Shown here: piece by piece, positions 1-11,673 of the stretch
Layout: each line of letters starts with the position of its first letter
Numbering within the stretch: position 1 is the first letter of the stretch
Origin: Pirellulales bacterium
GTDB taxonomy: Bacteria; Planctomycetota; Planctomycetia; Pirellulales; S012-138
Direction of reading: 5' to 3'
DNA: 64,000 nucleotides
Assembly: GCA_028066245.1 (NCBI GenBank)
Contig: JALCBR010000012.1
Span: 1 to 64,000, forward strand
Made by a program: the position numbers and the translations under genes
Notes under the pieces: generated by a model
Told to the model about the DNA's origin: nothing
The model's input: the letters and a program-made list of their open reading frames with translations, nothing else
The model's database searches: none

Positions 1-224
1 ACCAGGAGGTGTTTCCAAGAGGGGTGCCAACTGTTCGCTAGACCGTGCCCCAAACGGCGTTCAGGCAAGTGCCCCCGAGAAGCTCCGTTTGGGATCGCGA
101 CGCCTCGTTCCGAATTGACGAGGACCGGCTGCGTGCTTCCTTGTTTGGATCCCGTTGCCATTCAATGATGAGTCGACTCAAAAGCGCTCAAGTTGCGCGT
201 GCGAAAAACAGTGACACATCACGC

Positions 225-698
225 TTACGAGACCGGTGCGGGCTGTTCTACCAGCCCAAATTCGACGATCACTTGGCCCCAACTGCATTCAAACGGCACG
301 CAGATTGGCGTCGCGCCGGAGGGATAGTCAACCCGGTGTGAGCTGCCTTGCACCACAGTGGGAAGACTAACGTTCAACGCCAAGTGCTCTAATTGCGCTT
401 TCGCCGAGCCGGCAACCATATTCGCTAACTCCCCGACCGCATCAATCACATCTGCGTTGACTTCGCCGGGGTGTTCGCCAAGCAGTGCCGCAGTTGCTTC
501 CAGCGCAGTTGCGCGACTCAAACTAATCACCGTTGCACCCTTTGCCGCGCCAGACAGTCCAATGATTCCGCTGATCTCATGCAGCAAGTCGTTTGAGCTT
601 TTGGCGTAGGGTTCGCCTCTGGATAGTGAGCACCCAAGCATCGTTTGGAAAACATCCAAGACGGCTCTGATGAACGGGTTAATGTATTCAACATTCAT
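225..698 (-). CDS. cheX: CheX-like chemotaxis phosphatase domain protein
   Basis: Starts MNVEYINPFIRAVLDVFQTML; GLSGAAKGATVISLS and DAVGELANMVAGSAKAQL match the CheX/CheC-type fold motif (E..N). Start moved to the internal Met. Confidence 0.8.
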   Translation of the reverse strand: MNVEYINPFIRAVLDVFQTMLGCSLSRGEPYAKSSNDLLHEISGIIGLSGAAKGATVISLSRATALEATAALLGEHPGEVNADVIDAVGELANMVAGSAKAQLEHLALNVSLPTVVQGSSHRVDYPSGATPICVPFECSWGQVIVEFGLVEQPAPVS

Positions 699-1403
699 GA
701 CTTCGCTCTCGCTGCGATGGATCTTTAGGACCACCAGTCATTCGAACCGTGTCTTCGTTTTTGTTTTGATGACTCAGCTATCGACCTTGCGCAGCGGACG
801 AATCTGACATGTGCCAGATTCGCTCACATTTCACAAAACTCACATCGCAATCGATCGGTCATCGCCGCGTAGAAGAACGTCGAGCCCCCGGCAAGAAAAC
901 TTAGCTCCGCCGGAAATTGCAGGCAAACGGAACGCGGCTGCGACCACCAAGAACTGGTCCCATCACTTCCAATTCATCCGTTAGCATGTATTCTGCAATC
1001 AATCGCTATAAAGCAGCCCCCGGGACACTATCGAGGTACTTCTCAACCAAGCGAAATGAGAGAATCGATCAAACACGGCTCGCAAATTGCGGCACTTTCT
1101 CGCTGCGGTCGCGAATCCTGTTCCAGGATTGATCCTGTGCGATATGTGTCAATGCGCAGCAGCGACAACGGTTTGGCCTACCGTGTGGTTCCGTCATAAC
1201 GGCTAAGGCGACCGTATCGCTTGAACCGCTCCTCGGTGTCGTACCAGAATTCCAGGCTGTGCTATCAACTTGTTGGAAATGCCAGCATAGCGTTTCCAAC
1301 CCGAACCATGCTAAGCGCGTATCGCACACCACCTGCAGATCGCGTTACAATCTTGCCACGGTTTGGAGTCTCATCCTTAGGGATTCACGCAGCGGCTAAG
1401 ATC

Positions 1404-2945
1404 TCAGAAATTCTGGTGGATCTGCACGTAGTAGAAATCCGCATCACCGGAAAATGGAACGTTCTGGTGCGTGGTGAAGAAGCCACCGGTCCAAAAATGT
1501 GAGTAGCCAAACAAGACGGCAGCTCGTGGCGTAATCGCGTGTTTCAGGATGACATCAAGCTCTTGGCCCAAGTCGCGATTTCCATTCGCGTTGGCCGCAG
1601 CCGTCTGCGCCATAACGACGTTGTAAACACCGTCATTGGCATCTTCCTGCTCAAAGTCATGCCACCACAACAGCAGGGTTGTCTTCTCCGCTGGCTTGAG
1701 GGTGAGCAGCACATTGAGGTCATTGAGGTTCCGTCGCCCGAAGAGATCCATATAACCCAGATACTTGTGGGCGAGGGGGAACTGGTGGTGATACCCGTTA
1801 CCGCTGGCATCGCCACTTGCGGAATCGTAGTAGGTCCATAACGTTGGCTTCCATGGAGCACATTCGAACTTGCGCCCAAGACCAACAGTGTACGCCCAAC
1901 CTGACTGGTCGGCCGAACCCACTTCACCAAACTGACCTGCGCCCCAGCTGTCCCATAACCATGAACCTGCCGAACCGTGGTAGCGTCCGCCGAAGGTATT
2001 GAATTCAAATCCAGCTCCACCGTTTTCCACAAAGCGGAGGTAGTAGAGGTCAAGAGTTTCATTCTCAACGGCTTTGTATGTTGCCCAAGTGCCGCCGAAT
2101 TCTTGACTTGTGTTAGTACTTTGAAAATCATCGCCTGCGGGTGAGACGGGGTGAGTCCAAAACGTGTCCAGGTCCCAGTTTTTTCCTTTCCAGATGAGCG
2201 ACGCTCCTTCAAACGTCCTGCGTGTATTTGCCCAGTCTAATGGCGAAACCGAGCGTTGCGCGCCGTAGAGGAGCTCTTGGCGACCGACACGTCCTGTCAG
2301 TTCACCACAGCAATCGGCGTATAGCAGGAAATCGCCGAACAGGTTCTGTAGATTTGCTTTGCTTTCTTCGATAGCGCGGGGAGCGAAATCCTCACCTTGA
2401 CTGACTGCGGAGAGGCCCTCACCGTAAATACGGAGGTAAGGATTGACGTCCAAGTTAACGAAGTACCTCAATCGATGAAGCCCGAACTCATCGTCCACAC
2501 CAGTCAGCGAAGTTCCACGAATGTTGCGTTCGTTGTGGTAACGGAAACGATACTGACCGCCAGCGTCCATGATGATTCCGTTGTGAATACATCTTTGTTT
2601 CAAGCAATCGCCCAGCTGCCAATCACAGAAGCATGGATTGTTTACGTAGCTAAAATCGTTGTTGTAAAATAGGCCCTTGTGTGCATTGCCAACAGCGGCT
2701 TTGAGAGCCGCCTGCTTCTCCGGATCACAGCAGTCAATGACGTCTTTCGCGCTGGGCGCCGTCCCGTCAAGTGCCGGACCTTCTCCAACCCCCGGTTGGA
2801 CATCCAACGGATTGGGCACCGGAGACAAGGGGACAGGAGTTTGATCCTGTTCGTACTGCGCCGCGGCAATTTCGCCGATGCAGACTATGGCGCAAAACGA
2901 AACCACTGATGACGCAAAACGTTTGACGTGGTTGAATCCGTTCAT
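1404..2945 (-). CDS. Outer-membrane beta-barrel porin (alginate-export-like)
   Basis: Signal peptide, Cys-rich N-terminus, aromatic-rich alternating strands ending in ...FYYVQIHQNF (terminal Phe). Confidence 0.65.
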   Translation of the reverse strand: MNGFNHVKRFASSVVSFCAIVCIGEIAAAQYEQDQTPVPLSPVPNPLDVQPGVGEGPALDGTAPSAKDVIDCCDPEKQAALKAAVGNAHKGLFYNNDFSYVNNPCFCDWQLGDCLKQRCIHNGIIMDAGGQYRFRYHNERNIRGTSLTGVDDEFGLHRLRYFVNLDVNPYLRIYGEGLSAVSQGEDFAPRAIEESKANLQNLFGDFLLYADCCGELTGRVGRQELLYGAQRSVSPLDWANTRRTFEGASLIWKGKNWDLDTFWTHPVSPAGDDFQSTNTSQEFGGTWATYKAVENETLDLYYLRFVENGGAGFEFNTFGGRYHGSAGSWLWDSWGAGQFGEVGSADQSGWAYTVGLGRKFECAPWKPTLWTYYDSASGDASGNGYHHQFPLAHKYLGYMDLFGRRNLNDLNVLLTLKPAEKTTLLLWWHDFEQEDANDGVYNVVMAQTAAANANGNRDLGQELDVILKHAITPRAAVLFGYSHFWTGGFFTTHQNVPFSGDADFYYVQIHQNF

Positions 2946-3533
2946 TGGGTTCCCTCGATGACTAGGGAGTCCGAGCCGCGGGTTGCCGTAATTAGTCACA
3001 CAGTTGAGAGTTTGTGTCCCTTCAGGGGGGATACTTATTTGTTCTCGGTCTTCTTAGCGCTTCTTCACGCTTCTTTCCCTAAAGAAAAGCGAGAACTTGG
3101 AGGAAACTGATCGTTATGCGGTTTACAGAGAGGGTGAGGGTTTCACAGAGGATCGGCTTAGTAAGCTGTTGCAAACGCCATCGTGGCGTTTCAGCCCGAG
3201 TCAAGCGCGAGGAAGAATCTCGCACGGCCCGCAAGCCGCAACATTCGTGCTACAACTCGGGCTCATAGACAAAGCCCTGAGGAAGAAACAATCCATTAAT
3301 TCGCCCGAAATCGAGCTCTGCGAAACCATTCGCTAAGAAGCACCGCCTGCAATCAGTGCTAGCACGCAATTCACACCACTAACAACTACCACTCCACCGA
3401 ACCCGGTAACGGCTTCTCAGCATTCTTCCCGAGTTGGATCGACATCAAGGGCCGGGTAGCCGACCTTTGATTCGAGTCGACCTGCCGAAAGTCCGATCAG
3501 ATCCAACAAAATGAGCCGACATTCGCTACAAGG

Positions 3534-5423
3534 CTACGAGACCGCGAATTGGCCGACTAACTCTTCAAGCTGTGTGGCAACTTGTGTCAGTTGCTCGCCG
3601 GCATTGCGTGTCGTGCTCACACCTTCGGCCGTCTTCTTAAAGCTTGTGTCCATCTTCGTAATGTTTTCCGTGATTTCCCGGCTTGCGGCTCGTGATTCGG
3701 CCACACTGCCGCACACGGCCGTGGCCGCCTCGGACGTTTGAGTGATGCTCTGCGAGATTTGCAACGTCGTTGTGCTTTGTTGCTCAACGGATGCGGCAAT
3801 CGTACGGAACACATCGTTGACCTGGCCGATAACCTCGCTGATTTGGCCAATCGAGTTAACGACTTCGCCGGTTGAGAGCTGAATCCCTTCAATCCGGTTG
3901 CGAATATCCTCCGTCGCATTGGCTGTTTGCTTGGCAAGCTCCTTAACTTCGGTTGCCACAACGGCAAACCCCTTTCCGGATTCACCTGCCCGCGCCGCCT
4001 CGATTGTCGCGTTGAGGGCCAATAGGTTGGTCTGCTCGGCGATGTCTTGGATTGTCTCGATGACATTGCCGATCTCGTCAGCGGCTGAGCGCAGCTTGCT
4101 GATTCCTTGGTTGCTTGACTCTGCCAATTCCACAGCGCTGCTCGCCACACTCGAAGAATGCTCCGCGTTCTTTGCGATCTCCCCGATGCTTTTCGTCATT
4201 TCGTCGATAGCAATGGCAACCGTTTTGACGTTGTCTGTCATCAATTCGCTGGAGGACGCAATCGCAGCCATGTTCGAGGACATTTCCTCGGCAGACGTTG
4301 AGACCGATGAAGATTGCATTCCGGTCAACTCTGCCCCGTGGGACAGCTCAGTTGCCGTGCCTAGCAAGTTGCTCGATGCACCGGAAATATCACTGGCACA
4401 GCCTACGATGGTCCGCATCGAACCCTGGAGGTTTTTCCGAAATTCCTCGACGTCGCGCGCGAGATCACCAATTTCATCGCTGCGAGTGGAGAGAAGCGGT
4501 GTCGCCAAATCACCTTCGGCAAGTTGTGCGATTTTCTGAGCGACCGTGCTGATTGATGCCTTCATTCTGTGTGCGAACCAGAGCGACAAGACAAGGCCAA
4601 ACGGAACAGAAATCCCCAGCAGCACCCAGATCGCATTGCCAAGGCTCTCGTTTCTTGCCACAACCTCTTGTGAGGCTTCCGCAGTCGCTTCCGACAACTC
4701 CGCCGCAGTTTTGGCTGCCGCGAGAACTTCTCCCGAGGCGTTCTTTGCATCCTGAGAAGCTTCCGCCGCCTTTGTTGAGGCAGAAACAGCGGCACCCGCT
4801 GATTCCGTCGCATCGTTGACAACTTCAGCCAACAGAACGGCAATCTCACTCCGCATCTGTGCTGCCTTACGACGTCCGGATGCCGTAATCGAGTTGCCCA
4901 GAACGCGATTCTTATCGACGTACGCGTCGACAGCCGGCATCATCGTGGTGACAAGCTCATCAACTTTGAGTCGTGTTGCTTCAGCGAAATCAGGATCGGT
5001 GGCTTGAAGCGAGTCGAGAATCCCATCGATTTCCTTGCGAACGTGCTCAGCTTGTTCTTCCGATTCGTTGAGCCAACTCAGAGAAAGGTCAGTCATCCAG
5101 TACGTCAGCTCTAAGACCTTCTGGTCAAGTGCTTGGACCGAGGATTGCCGCACCAAGGCTTGCTGCTGTTGATCAAAGATGGACGCGGTTTCCTGGACAG
5201 CCATTGTTGCCGATTCGACGGCAGCCGTGGCTGCACCGGCACTGGTGGAAGCACCGGCGACAGAACCGGCGAGCTCCTCAACATACGTCAGTGCGTTTCC
5301 GGTCGTCTTTGTGGATTCGTTGATCTTGGCCAGACTGTACAGCAAACAGGCACTGAAGGCAGTGATCAGGACGCCGCACATGGCAAAGGTTTTCAACGCC
5401 AATCCAATTCTTGCGTTCTTCAT
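3534..5423 (-). CDS. Methyl-accepting chemotaxis protein
   Basis: N-terminal TM, second TM plus HAMP, and the MCP hairpin motif [39 protein letters not shown]. Confidence 0.95.
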   Translation of the reverse strand: MKNARIGLALKTFAMCGVLITAFSACLLYSLAKINESTKTTGNALTYVEELAGSVAGASTSAGAATAAVESATMAVQETASIFDQQQQALVRQSSVQALDQKVLELTYWMTDLSLSWLNESEEQAEHVRKEIDGILDSLQATDPDFAEATRLKVDELVTTMMPAVDAYVDKNRVLGNSITASGRRKAAQMRSEIAVLLAEVVNDATESAGAAVSASTKAAEASQDAKNASGEVLAAAKTAAELSEATAEASQEVVARNESLGNAIWVLLGISVPFGLVLSLWFAHRMKASISTVAQKIAQLAEGDLATPLLSTRSDEIGDLARDVEEFRKNLQGSMRTIVGCASDISGASSNLLGTATELSHGAELTGMQSSSVSTSAEEMSSNMAAIASSSELMTDNVKTVAIAIDEMTKSIGEIAKNAEHSSSVASSAVELAESSNQGISKLRSAADEIGNVIETIQDIAEQTNLLALNATIEAARAGESGKGFAVVATEVKELAKQTANATEDIRNRIEGIQLSTGEVVNSIGQISEVIGQVNDVFRTIAASVEQQSTTTLQISQSITQTSEAATAVCGSVAESRAASREITENITKMDTSFKKTAEGVSTTRNAGEQLTQVATQLEELVGQFAVS

Positions 5424-5453
5424 CAGATATCTCCAGCACGGCTCACGTCCGAG

Positions 5454-6248
5454 TTAGTCGAAAATCACAACGCTGATGGCTCCACCCAATTCACCGAGCA
5501 CGCCACCTTCTTTTTTGCCACCGGTGACATCCAACTCTCCCTTGGGACCACCATGGCACTTGAGGCAAGACTCTTTGTAGTATTCCGGCAGGATAAACCG
5601 GAACGCGCCGGTGCCCTCATAATCGACTTGCTCAAAGTGCGGCTCACCATTCACCCAGTCAGGCGATTTGAAGTTCTGTTCCAGAACATCATGCTCCCAG
5701 CTGTCAGGTCGGTTCGCACGATTTCGAACGTATGACTTAGGGGCGGTGAGTTTGATAGCCATGGAACCTTTCATCTTGGTTGTGAACGTATCGGCCACCT
5801 GCTTCGCAAAGATGGCCGGCAAGAATCCCTTGAACCCTTTGCCCTTCTCATTGATCAAGGGTTGGGCATCGTTCATGACGGATTCAACGGACTCAAGCAT
5901 CGCGGCAACTGCCCTTCCGCTCAGGGAGTCATCTGCCGTATTCAGAGCGGTCCCGGCTGCCTTCGCGTAGTTCTCTTTTGTTCTTTCGACGACGAATTCC
6001 CCTGTCAGTCCCTTGTCGCCCTTGGTTTCGTCGTTAATGAGTGCCTGATTTTCCGAGATCACCGCACGTGCAGATCGAAAGAGAGTCGCAAGCTGTGCCG
6101 CAACTTCCTGCTTCTCATTCTCCGTCACACGATCTGTAGCACTCGCATTCCGTCCATCGGCTGGAAGGGCTACAGAAAGGACTGCGAGAACGAATGACAC
6201 CAAGATGCCGGTGATCGCAACCTGACGGTATTTGAATGAAGTCACCAT
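5454..6248 (-). CDS. DUF3365 (Tll0287-like) secreted protein with CxxCH heme motif
   Basis: N-terminal signal/TM; FRFILPEYYKESCLKCHGGPKGELD contains CLKCH; overall DUF3365-like layout. Confidence 0.75.
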   Translation of the reverse strand: MVTSFKYRQVAITGILVSFVLAVLSVALPADGRNASATDRVTENEKQEVAAQLATLFRSARAVISENQALINDETKGDKGLTGEFVVERTKENYAKAAGTALNTADDSLSGRAVAAMLESVESVMNDAQPLINEKGKGFKGFLPAIFAKQVADTFTTKMKGSMAIKLTAPKSYVRNRANRPDSWEHDVLEQNFKSPDWVNGEPHFEQVDYEGTGAFRFILPEYYKESCLKCHGGPKGELDVTGGKKEGGVLGELGGAISVVIFD

Positions 6249-6673
6249 CGAAACGCTTCTCCTATGAAGAGTTACCGCGCCATGCCAAAAGGACGGGTGA
6301 TTTATATGTCCACTCTGCGGGGTGGTATGCAAACCGTAGATTAAGCCTCAGCGCCTCCCCCCAAAAAGTCATGTTTGATGTGTGAGTTTTTGATGAAAAA
6401 TGCCAGCCGCCAAGGACATTTCGGATAGTCGTTGTAACCAGTAATCCCAGCTCAAGCTGCCGTGGACAACCGCCCTCACGGCGTTCTCAGCTGGGCCCAT
6501 GACGAGAGAGAATCTCGCACAGTTCACACGCGGTGTATTCGGCAGCGATTGAAAGCCCGGGGATTCTCACTGCCGGGCGATCGTCAACAGCATGCCATTG
6601 AGCGGAAAGTGGCGAGCGGGCTTGCGCTTTCTGCAGCAACGGTAGAGAACAAAGGCTCACCGAGCGTGCCTCA

Positions 6674-7495
6674 TCATCGGTAGAGCGTTGCCCGGCAGTG
6701 CTCTTCCGGCGTGAAGGCGCCGTCGCAGTCCAAGAGTGATTCCGCGGACCCAACAAAGATCGCGGCAGACTGGTTTCGCATTCGCTGACGTAATCGCAAG
6801 AACAAATCTCTGCGCGCCTCAGGAGTGAAATAGATGGCAACATTGCGGCACATAATGATGTCGAACACGCCTAGGTGTTCAAACGATTCAAGCAAGTTCG
6901 CACGCTTGAATGCAACAAGTCCGCGCAACTCATCTCGCACCTGCCATCCGCCAGTCGTTCGGGTGAAGTGCCGGTCCAACAGCCGGTTATCAAGACCTCT
7001 GCCCACGACATGATCCGAGTAGCACCCCCGACTCGCAGCTTGAATCGCAGCATCTGAGACATCAGTTCCCAAAATCGTGACGCGGCCAAATTCACTTTCT
7101 GACAACAAATCACGAACAATCATTGCCAAGCTATAGGCCTCTTGGCCGGTGCTGCAAGCGGCAGACCAAATCCGTATCGGACCTGAAAACACCCCCTCTT
7201 CTTGCGCATCCAATAACTCAGGGAGCAGTTTGTGTTTAATCGCCTCGAAGGGCGCCATGTCGCGAAAAAAGAGTGTCTCATTGGTTGTCAGCGCGTCAAT
7301 GAGCTGGGTTCGCAAGTGCCCCTGGTTCGGCTGTCGCGCGCTTTGCACGAGTTCGCCATAGCTCTTACCTGGGAACGCTTCGAGGATCTCCTGCAGACGA
7401 GAATCCAATAGGTACTTCTTGTCCAAGTTAAGTGAGATCCCACACAACGTTTGGACAAGATCACAAAGTTCCAAGATGTCAGCTTCTCTGTTCAT
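6674..7495 (-). CDS. cheR: Chemotaxis protein methyltransferase CheR
   Basis: TTNETLFFRD, RIWSAACSTGQEAYSLAM and FDIIMCRNVAIYF motifs. Confidence 0.95.
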   Translation of the reverse strand: MNREADILELCDLVQTLCGISLNLDKKYLLDSRLQEILEAFPGKSYGELVQSARQPNQGHLRTQLIDALTTNETLFFRDMAPFEAIKHKLLPELLDAQEEGVFSGPIRIWSAACSTGQEAYSLAMIVRDLLSESEFGRVTILGTDVSDAAIQAASRGCYSDHVVGRGLDNRLLDRHFTRTTGGWQVRDELRGLVAFKRANLLESFEHLGVFDIIMCRNVAIYFTPEARRDLFLRLRQRMRNQSAAIFVGSAESLLDCDGAFTPEEHCRATLYR

Positions 7496-8583
7496 GCCAT
7501 TTGACCTCCCCTGCAGTATGACACGATCAGACTTGGCAGCTTTTCAAGCGGGCAAATGTCATTGGCAAGCCCCGCCGCCACGACTTGACCTGGCATACCG
7601 AAAACCGTGCTCGATTGCTCGTCCTGTGCGATGACCGTTGCCCCATAGCTCGACAACGTTTTGCAACTCGCGGTGCCATCACAGCCCATTCCCGTCATCA
7701 CAACTGCCAGGATTTGACCGCCAAAAATGCCGGGGAGAGAGTCAAACAGGTAATCAACCGCTGGGCGGCAATTCCCAACAGGTGCATCATCAGTAATGCG
7801 AACTTGCCCATATGCTCCCCCTGCGACGATCTTCATTTGTCGCCCACCAGGAGCCACATAAGCCCAGCCAGGTGTAACGGCCATACCATTTTCTGCTTCC
7901 ACAACTCGGATGTTGCTGAGCCCGTCAAGTTCTTCCGCCAGCGACCGCGTAAAATACGCTGGCATGTGCTGAACAATAACGAGAGGAGTCGGGAAGTCCG
8001 CTGGCAATTTTGGCAATATGCTTGCCAGCGCTTTGGGCCCGCCCGTCGATGTTCCGATCGCGACAATCCGTGGAGGCAAGGTTTCCCGGTTAGCGGGAGA
8101 AGTCTCCAAATGCCTCGCCGGCGGTGTCAATGTTGCAGGTTGTGTACTCCCATCAGGATGCAGTGCAGGAACTCGCCGGCTTTCAAGGCAGCATTTGATC
8201 ACCGGCAAGAGCTTGCTCTTAAGCTTCGCGGCGCCGGCGGTGGCGCTGTCAGCACTTGGCTTGACAATGAAGTCGAAAGCTCCGAGCCGGAGGGCCGTGG
8301 CTGTCAGTGATGCGTTAATTGATGAACAACTGCTAAGCAGCACAACGCCAGGAGCGTCCTCGGTCGCTCTCAACGCGCGGAGAACCCCCAGTCCGTCAAG
8401 GATGGGCATTTCGATGTCGAGCGTGATGACATCGGGGCGAAGCACGGGGATCTTCTGCAAGCAGGCCGCTCCGTCAGCCGCCATGCCAATAACCTCGAGA
8501 TCGGGATCCCCCGATAGGGCATCACGAACGATCTTTCGGTACAAGAGCGAATCATCGACGACAAGTATTCGGTTCAAGGGGAC
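7492..8583 (-). CDS. cheB: Chemotaxis response regulator / protein-glutamate methylesterase CheB
   Basis: REC domain (RILVVDDSLLYRKIVRD) and catalytic GTSTGGPKAL, VQHMP, MTGMGCDG. Probable GTG start near 8583; the ORF extends to 8763. ATGA overlap with cheR. Confidence 0.93.
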   Translation of the reverse strand, partial: VPLNRILVVDDSLLYRKIVRDALSGDPDLEVIGMAADGAACLQKIPVLRPDVITLDIEMPILDGLGVLRALRATEDAPGVVLLSSCSSINASLTATALRLGAFDFIVKPSADSATAGAAKLKSKLLPVIKCCLESRRVPALHPDGSTQPATLTPPARHLETSPANRETLPPRIVAIGTSTGGPKALASILPKLPADFPTPLVIVQHMPAYFTRSLAEELDGLSNIRVVEAENGMAVTPGWAYVAPGGRQMKIVAGGAYGQVRITDDAPVGNCRPAVDYLFDSLPGIFGGQILAVVMTGMGCDGTASCKTLSSYGATVIAQDEQSSTVFGMPGQVVAAGLANDICPLEKLPSLIVSYCRGGQMA

Positions 8584-8768
8584 ACGCTCAACGAAAAAGG
8601 CAATGAGTTGGTCAATCTTGGTGCACTTGGAGCTGTTGCTCCCCCCCAGCCAAAGCACTCTTCTGTCAAAGTAACCCGTGGTGCATTCGCCTTGGCGTAC
8701 CGCATCTCCGAAAAAGGTTCCCAGCCGCGAAATGCGCGGCTGGGAACACACAACAGCAAACATGTCAT

Positions 8769-11168
8769 CTAGCAGGCAAGCGCTGCATCTGGATCAGCCG
8801 CATGCAACTCACCGGAAATGTCAGCCACATTGAATTGACTGACCAGTGCGTTGATGGAGCTTGCCAGCGCGTTGAGTTCATCGCTTGCATTTTGAGTTTT
8901 GTTGGCGCCACGGCTTGTCAACTTGGCCGACTCATCGACACCAAAAATATTTTTCGTGATCTCTTCACTGGCGACGGCAGACTCGCTGACACCTCGTGCG
9001 ACAACATCCGCCGCATCCGCAACCTCTTGGACGTTCTTCGAGATATCCTTCGTCATACCGCTTTGCTCGTCAACGGAAGCCGCAATCGTACGGGCAACGC
9101 TGTTGACGTTGTTGATAGCTTCGCTGATTTCAGCAATCGCGTTCACTGTATCCGACGTAGACGATTGAATGGCTTCAATGCGGTTGCGGATATCATCCGT
9201 GGCTGCGGCAGTTTGTTTCGCGAGTTCTTTGACTTCCGTGGCCACGACAGCGAATCCTTTCCCCGCTTCTCCAGCTCGGGCGGCCTCGATGGTGGCGTTG
9301 AGTGCCAGGAGGTTAGTTTGTTCCGCGATGTCCTGAATCACCTCAATGACCTTGCCAATCTCGTCGGCAGCAGACCCCAGGCTATTGATTTTCTCATTGC
9401 TGACTTCAGCCAACTGAGCTGCTTCAGCTGCTACGGATGCTGATTTCTCAGCGCTGTGGGCGATTTCCGAGATTGTCGCAGTCACTTGATCGATCGAACT
9501 TGAAACAGACTGCATCCCTTGCGACATCTGGCCGGTTGACTGCGCCATGTTTTTCATGTTGATGGAAAGCTCTTCTGCGGAAGAGGAAACAGTCGCCGAC
9601 TGTGTTTCCGAGTTCTTGGCACCGGAGGTCAATTCGCCGGCGGTCTTTGAAAGTTCCGTCGAGGAGTTTTCCAACGTGGCGGCGTCCTTCGCAGTTCTCG
9701 CCACAATCGTGTGGATCTGATCAAGGCACGAGTTGAATGCTGTGGCCATCTGGCCAAACTCATCCTTGCCACCTGCTTGCAGCCGTTTGGTGAGGTCGCC
9801 GTCACCAACCTGCCCTAAGACATCCACAGCCTGACGAATCGGCCTCACGATTCGGCCAGCCATGAACACGGCAAGCACTACTAGCGCGACTCCCATCCCA
9901 AACGCGATACCAACTGCCCAGATAACAAAGTTGGATGTCGCTTCAGATGTTGAGCGTTGAATCTGGGCCACAGCCGCATGCGCCTCTTGCAACTCTTGCT
10001 CTGCAAGCAAAGCCCATTGCGATCCCAAGAGATCGACAGGTGCGTACGCGGAGAGAACGCGCTTGCCCAGATAGTTCGTGGTCTCGGTGACGCCGGCATC
10101 TCCGTTGAACGCTGCTGTTACGGTCGATGTATCAACCTTCCCATTTTCTTGATTCCGGAACGATGCGATGATCGAACGATGCTCAGCATCGCGGTAAGAA
10201 TCGCTTCGCATCAGGCGATCACTTCCCACCAAAAACGTCTCCCCCGTCTCCCCCATTCCCGTCCGTAACCCCATGACTTGATTGATTCTGTCAATAGGCA
10301 TTTGGAACATGGCGACCCCGATCTTCTCTTCACCATCAAAGATCGGTGTCGCTATGAAGCTTGCTGGGGCTTCGTATGACGGCGCATACTGCTGAAAATC
10401 GACCAACACGAATTCATTGGGCGACTCCAGCGCGTTGGCCTTACGGAATGCCTCAGCGAAATTGGTTTGTGCATACGGCCCATCTTTTAACGATGTCCCA
10501 AAATCAAGCTCCTTGAAGACGGAGTAGACGATGTCTCCCGATTGGGTATCGACGAGAAAGATGTCGTAGTAGCCAAACTTGCTTAGATACTCACGAATTG
10601 GCACGTGGTATTTTGCGTGCAGGCCATCATAAGTTGTGTTGTTGGGGCTTGCCGTCAGGGCGTCTTTGCTACCCAATGGGTTTGGGTTCGCCCAGATGTA
10701 GGCATGCTGAAGCACGAGCGCCTCGCTGTCCAACCCGTCAAGAAAGAGCTGCGCATCCGGCGACGCGCCCTTGTTTTGCGCTCGATACTCTTCGCTGAAG
10801 GCACCCATGTAGTAGCCCGCGAGTTCACTCTTCATCTGCGCGAGTTGCTCTTCCGTAAACTGCCGCTCACTGCGGTAGCTTGCGAACGCGCTACTGAATT
10901 CGCGCATTGCTTCGACAATCATCCGATCGTGCGCGAACGTTAGGTTCTGGTCGCGAATCGTATTGAAGTAATCCTCGATCTGCTTCTTCTTGACGTCGCG
11001 CAACGCAACCAGTTGGTCTGTTGCTTTTTTGGCCAGGTCAATCGTGACCTCCGCTTCGACAGCAGCAATATTTTGCTGAGACACGTAATATCCAATAATG
11101 GCTATGACCACCAACGGGACGAGCCCACAGCCCAGGAACAACAACGTGAGACGGGTGCGCAGTGTCAT
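8769..11168 (-). CDS. Methyl-accepting chemotaxis protein with dCache-like sensor
   Basis: Two TMs flanking a ~400-aa periplasmic domain ([26 protein letters not shown]), HAMP, and conserved MCP hairpin. Confidence 0.93.
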   Translation of the reverse strand: MTLRTRLTLLFLGCGLVPLVVIAIIGYYVSQQNIAAVEAEVTIDLAKKATDQLVALRDVKKKQIEDYFNTIRDQNLTFAHDRMIVEAMREFSSAFASYRSERQFTEEQLAQMKSELAGYYMGAFSEEYRAQNKGASPDAQLFLDGLDSEALVLQHAYIWANPNPLGSKDALTASPNNTTYDGLHAKYHVPIREYLSKFGYYDIFLVDTQSGDIVYSVFKELDFGTSLKDGPYAQTNFAEAFRKANALESPNEFVLVDFQQYAPSYEAPASFIATPIFDGEEKIGVAMFQMPIDRINQVMGLRTGMGETGETFLVGSDRLMRSDSYRDAEHRSIIASFRNQENGKVDTSTVTAAFNGDAGVTETTNYLGKRVLSAYAPVDLLGSQWALLAEQELQEAHAAVAQIQRSTSEATSNFVIWAVGIAFGMGVALVVLAVFMAGRIVRPIRQAVDVLGQVGDGDLTKRLQAGGKDEFGQMATAFNSCLDQIHTIVARTAKDAATLENSSTELSKTAGELTSGAKNSETQSATVSSSAEELSINMKNMAQSTGQMSQGMQSVSSSIDQVTATISEIAHSAEKSASVAAEAAQLAEVSNEKINSLGSAADEIGKVIEVIQDIAEQTNLLALNATIEAARAGEAGKGFAVVATEVKELAKQTAAATDDIRNRIEAIQSSTSDTVNAIAEISEAINNVNSVARTIAASVDEQSGMTKDISKNVQEVADAADVVARGVSESAVASEEITKNIFGVDESAKLTSRGANKTQNASDELNALASSINALVSQFNVADISGELHAADPDAALAC

Positions 11169-11199
11169 GGAACAGCCTTCGCGAGAATGCCAATTTGTG

Positions 11200-11655
11200 T
11201 CAGTTGATGTAAGAAGCGAACAAGTCATCGAGTTTCACGATGACTACAATGTGGTTTTCCGTTGTGTAGACGCCACGAAAACGTCGCCCATCCGCTCCAT
11301 TGATGTTCGATGGCGGCGGCGTGATTTCCGAGTGCGGGATCGAGATGATGTCCGCAATGCTGTCGACTGTCAGGCCGACTTGATCACCATCCCAATTGAC
11401 AATAACAGTGCGTGACTTTGCCGTGATGTCACTTTGCGGTAAATCCAACAATGTGGCATGGTCCACGACAGTAACAACTTCACCGCGCAGGTTGATGACT
11501 CCCCGCACAAACGGCGGCGCATGGGGCACGGCCGTCACGTCTTGATGGTTGATGATCTCGCGAACTTGAGACAACGGCAGCCCTAGCAGGAGATCGGCGA
11601 CGTAGAAAGTCGCGTACTGTGTCTCCGTAGAACTCAGCGTAGCTGTTGTGGACAT
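11200..11655 (-). CDS. cheW: CheW coupling protein
   Basis: [49 protein letters not shown]. Confidence 0.95.
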   Translation of the reverse strand: MSTTATLSSTETQYATFYVADLLLGLPLSQVREIINHQDVTAVPHAPPFVRGVINLRGEVVTVVDHATLLDLPQSDITAKSRTVIVNWDGDQVGLTVDSIADIISIPHSEITPPPSNINGADGRRFRGVYTTENHIVVIVKLDDLFASYIN

Positions 11656-11673
11656 TGGTACCTCTTGTGCTCG

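Noticed and set aside
3898-4539. 213-aa plus-strand ORF inside the MCP
   Set aside because: Antisense of the conserved MCP signalling domain, caused by codon bias.
7585-8310. 241-aa plus-strand ORF opposite cheB
   Set aside because: Antisense to a strongly supported cheB; composition not protein-like.
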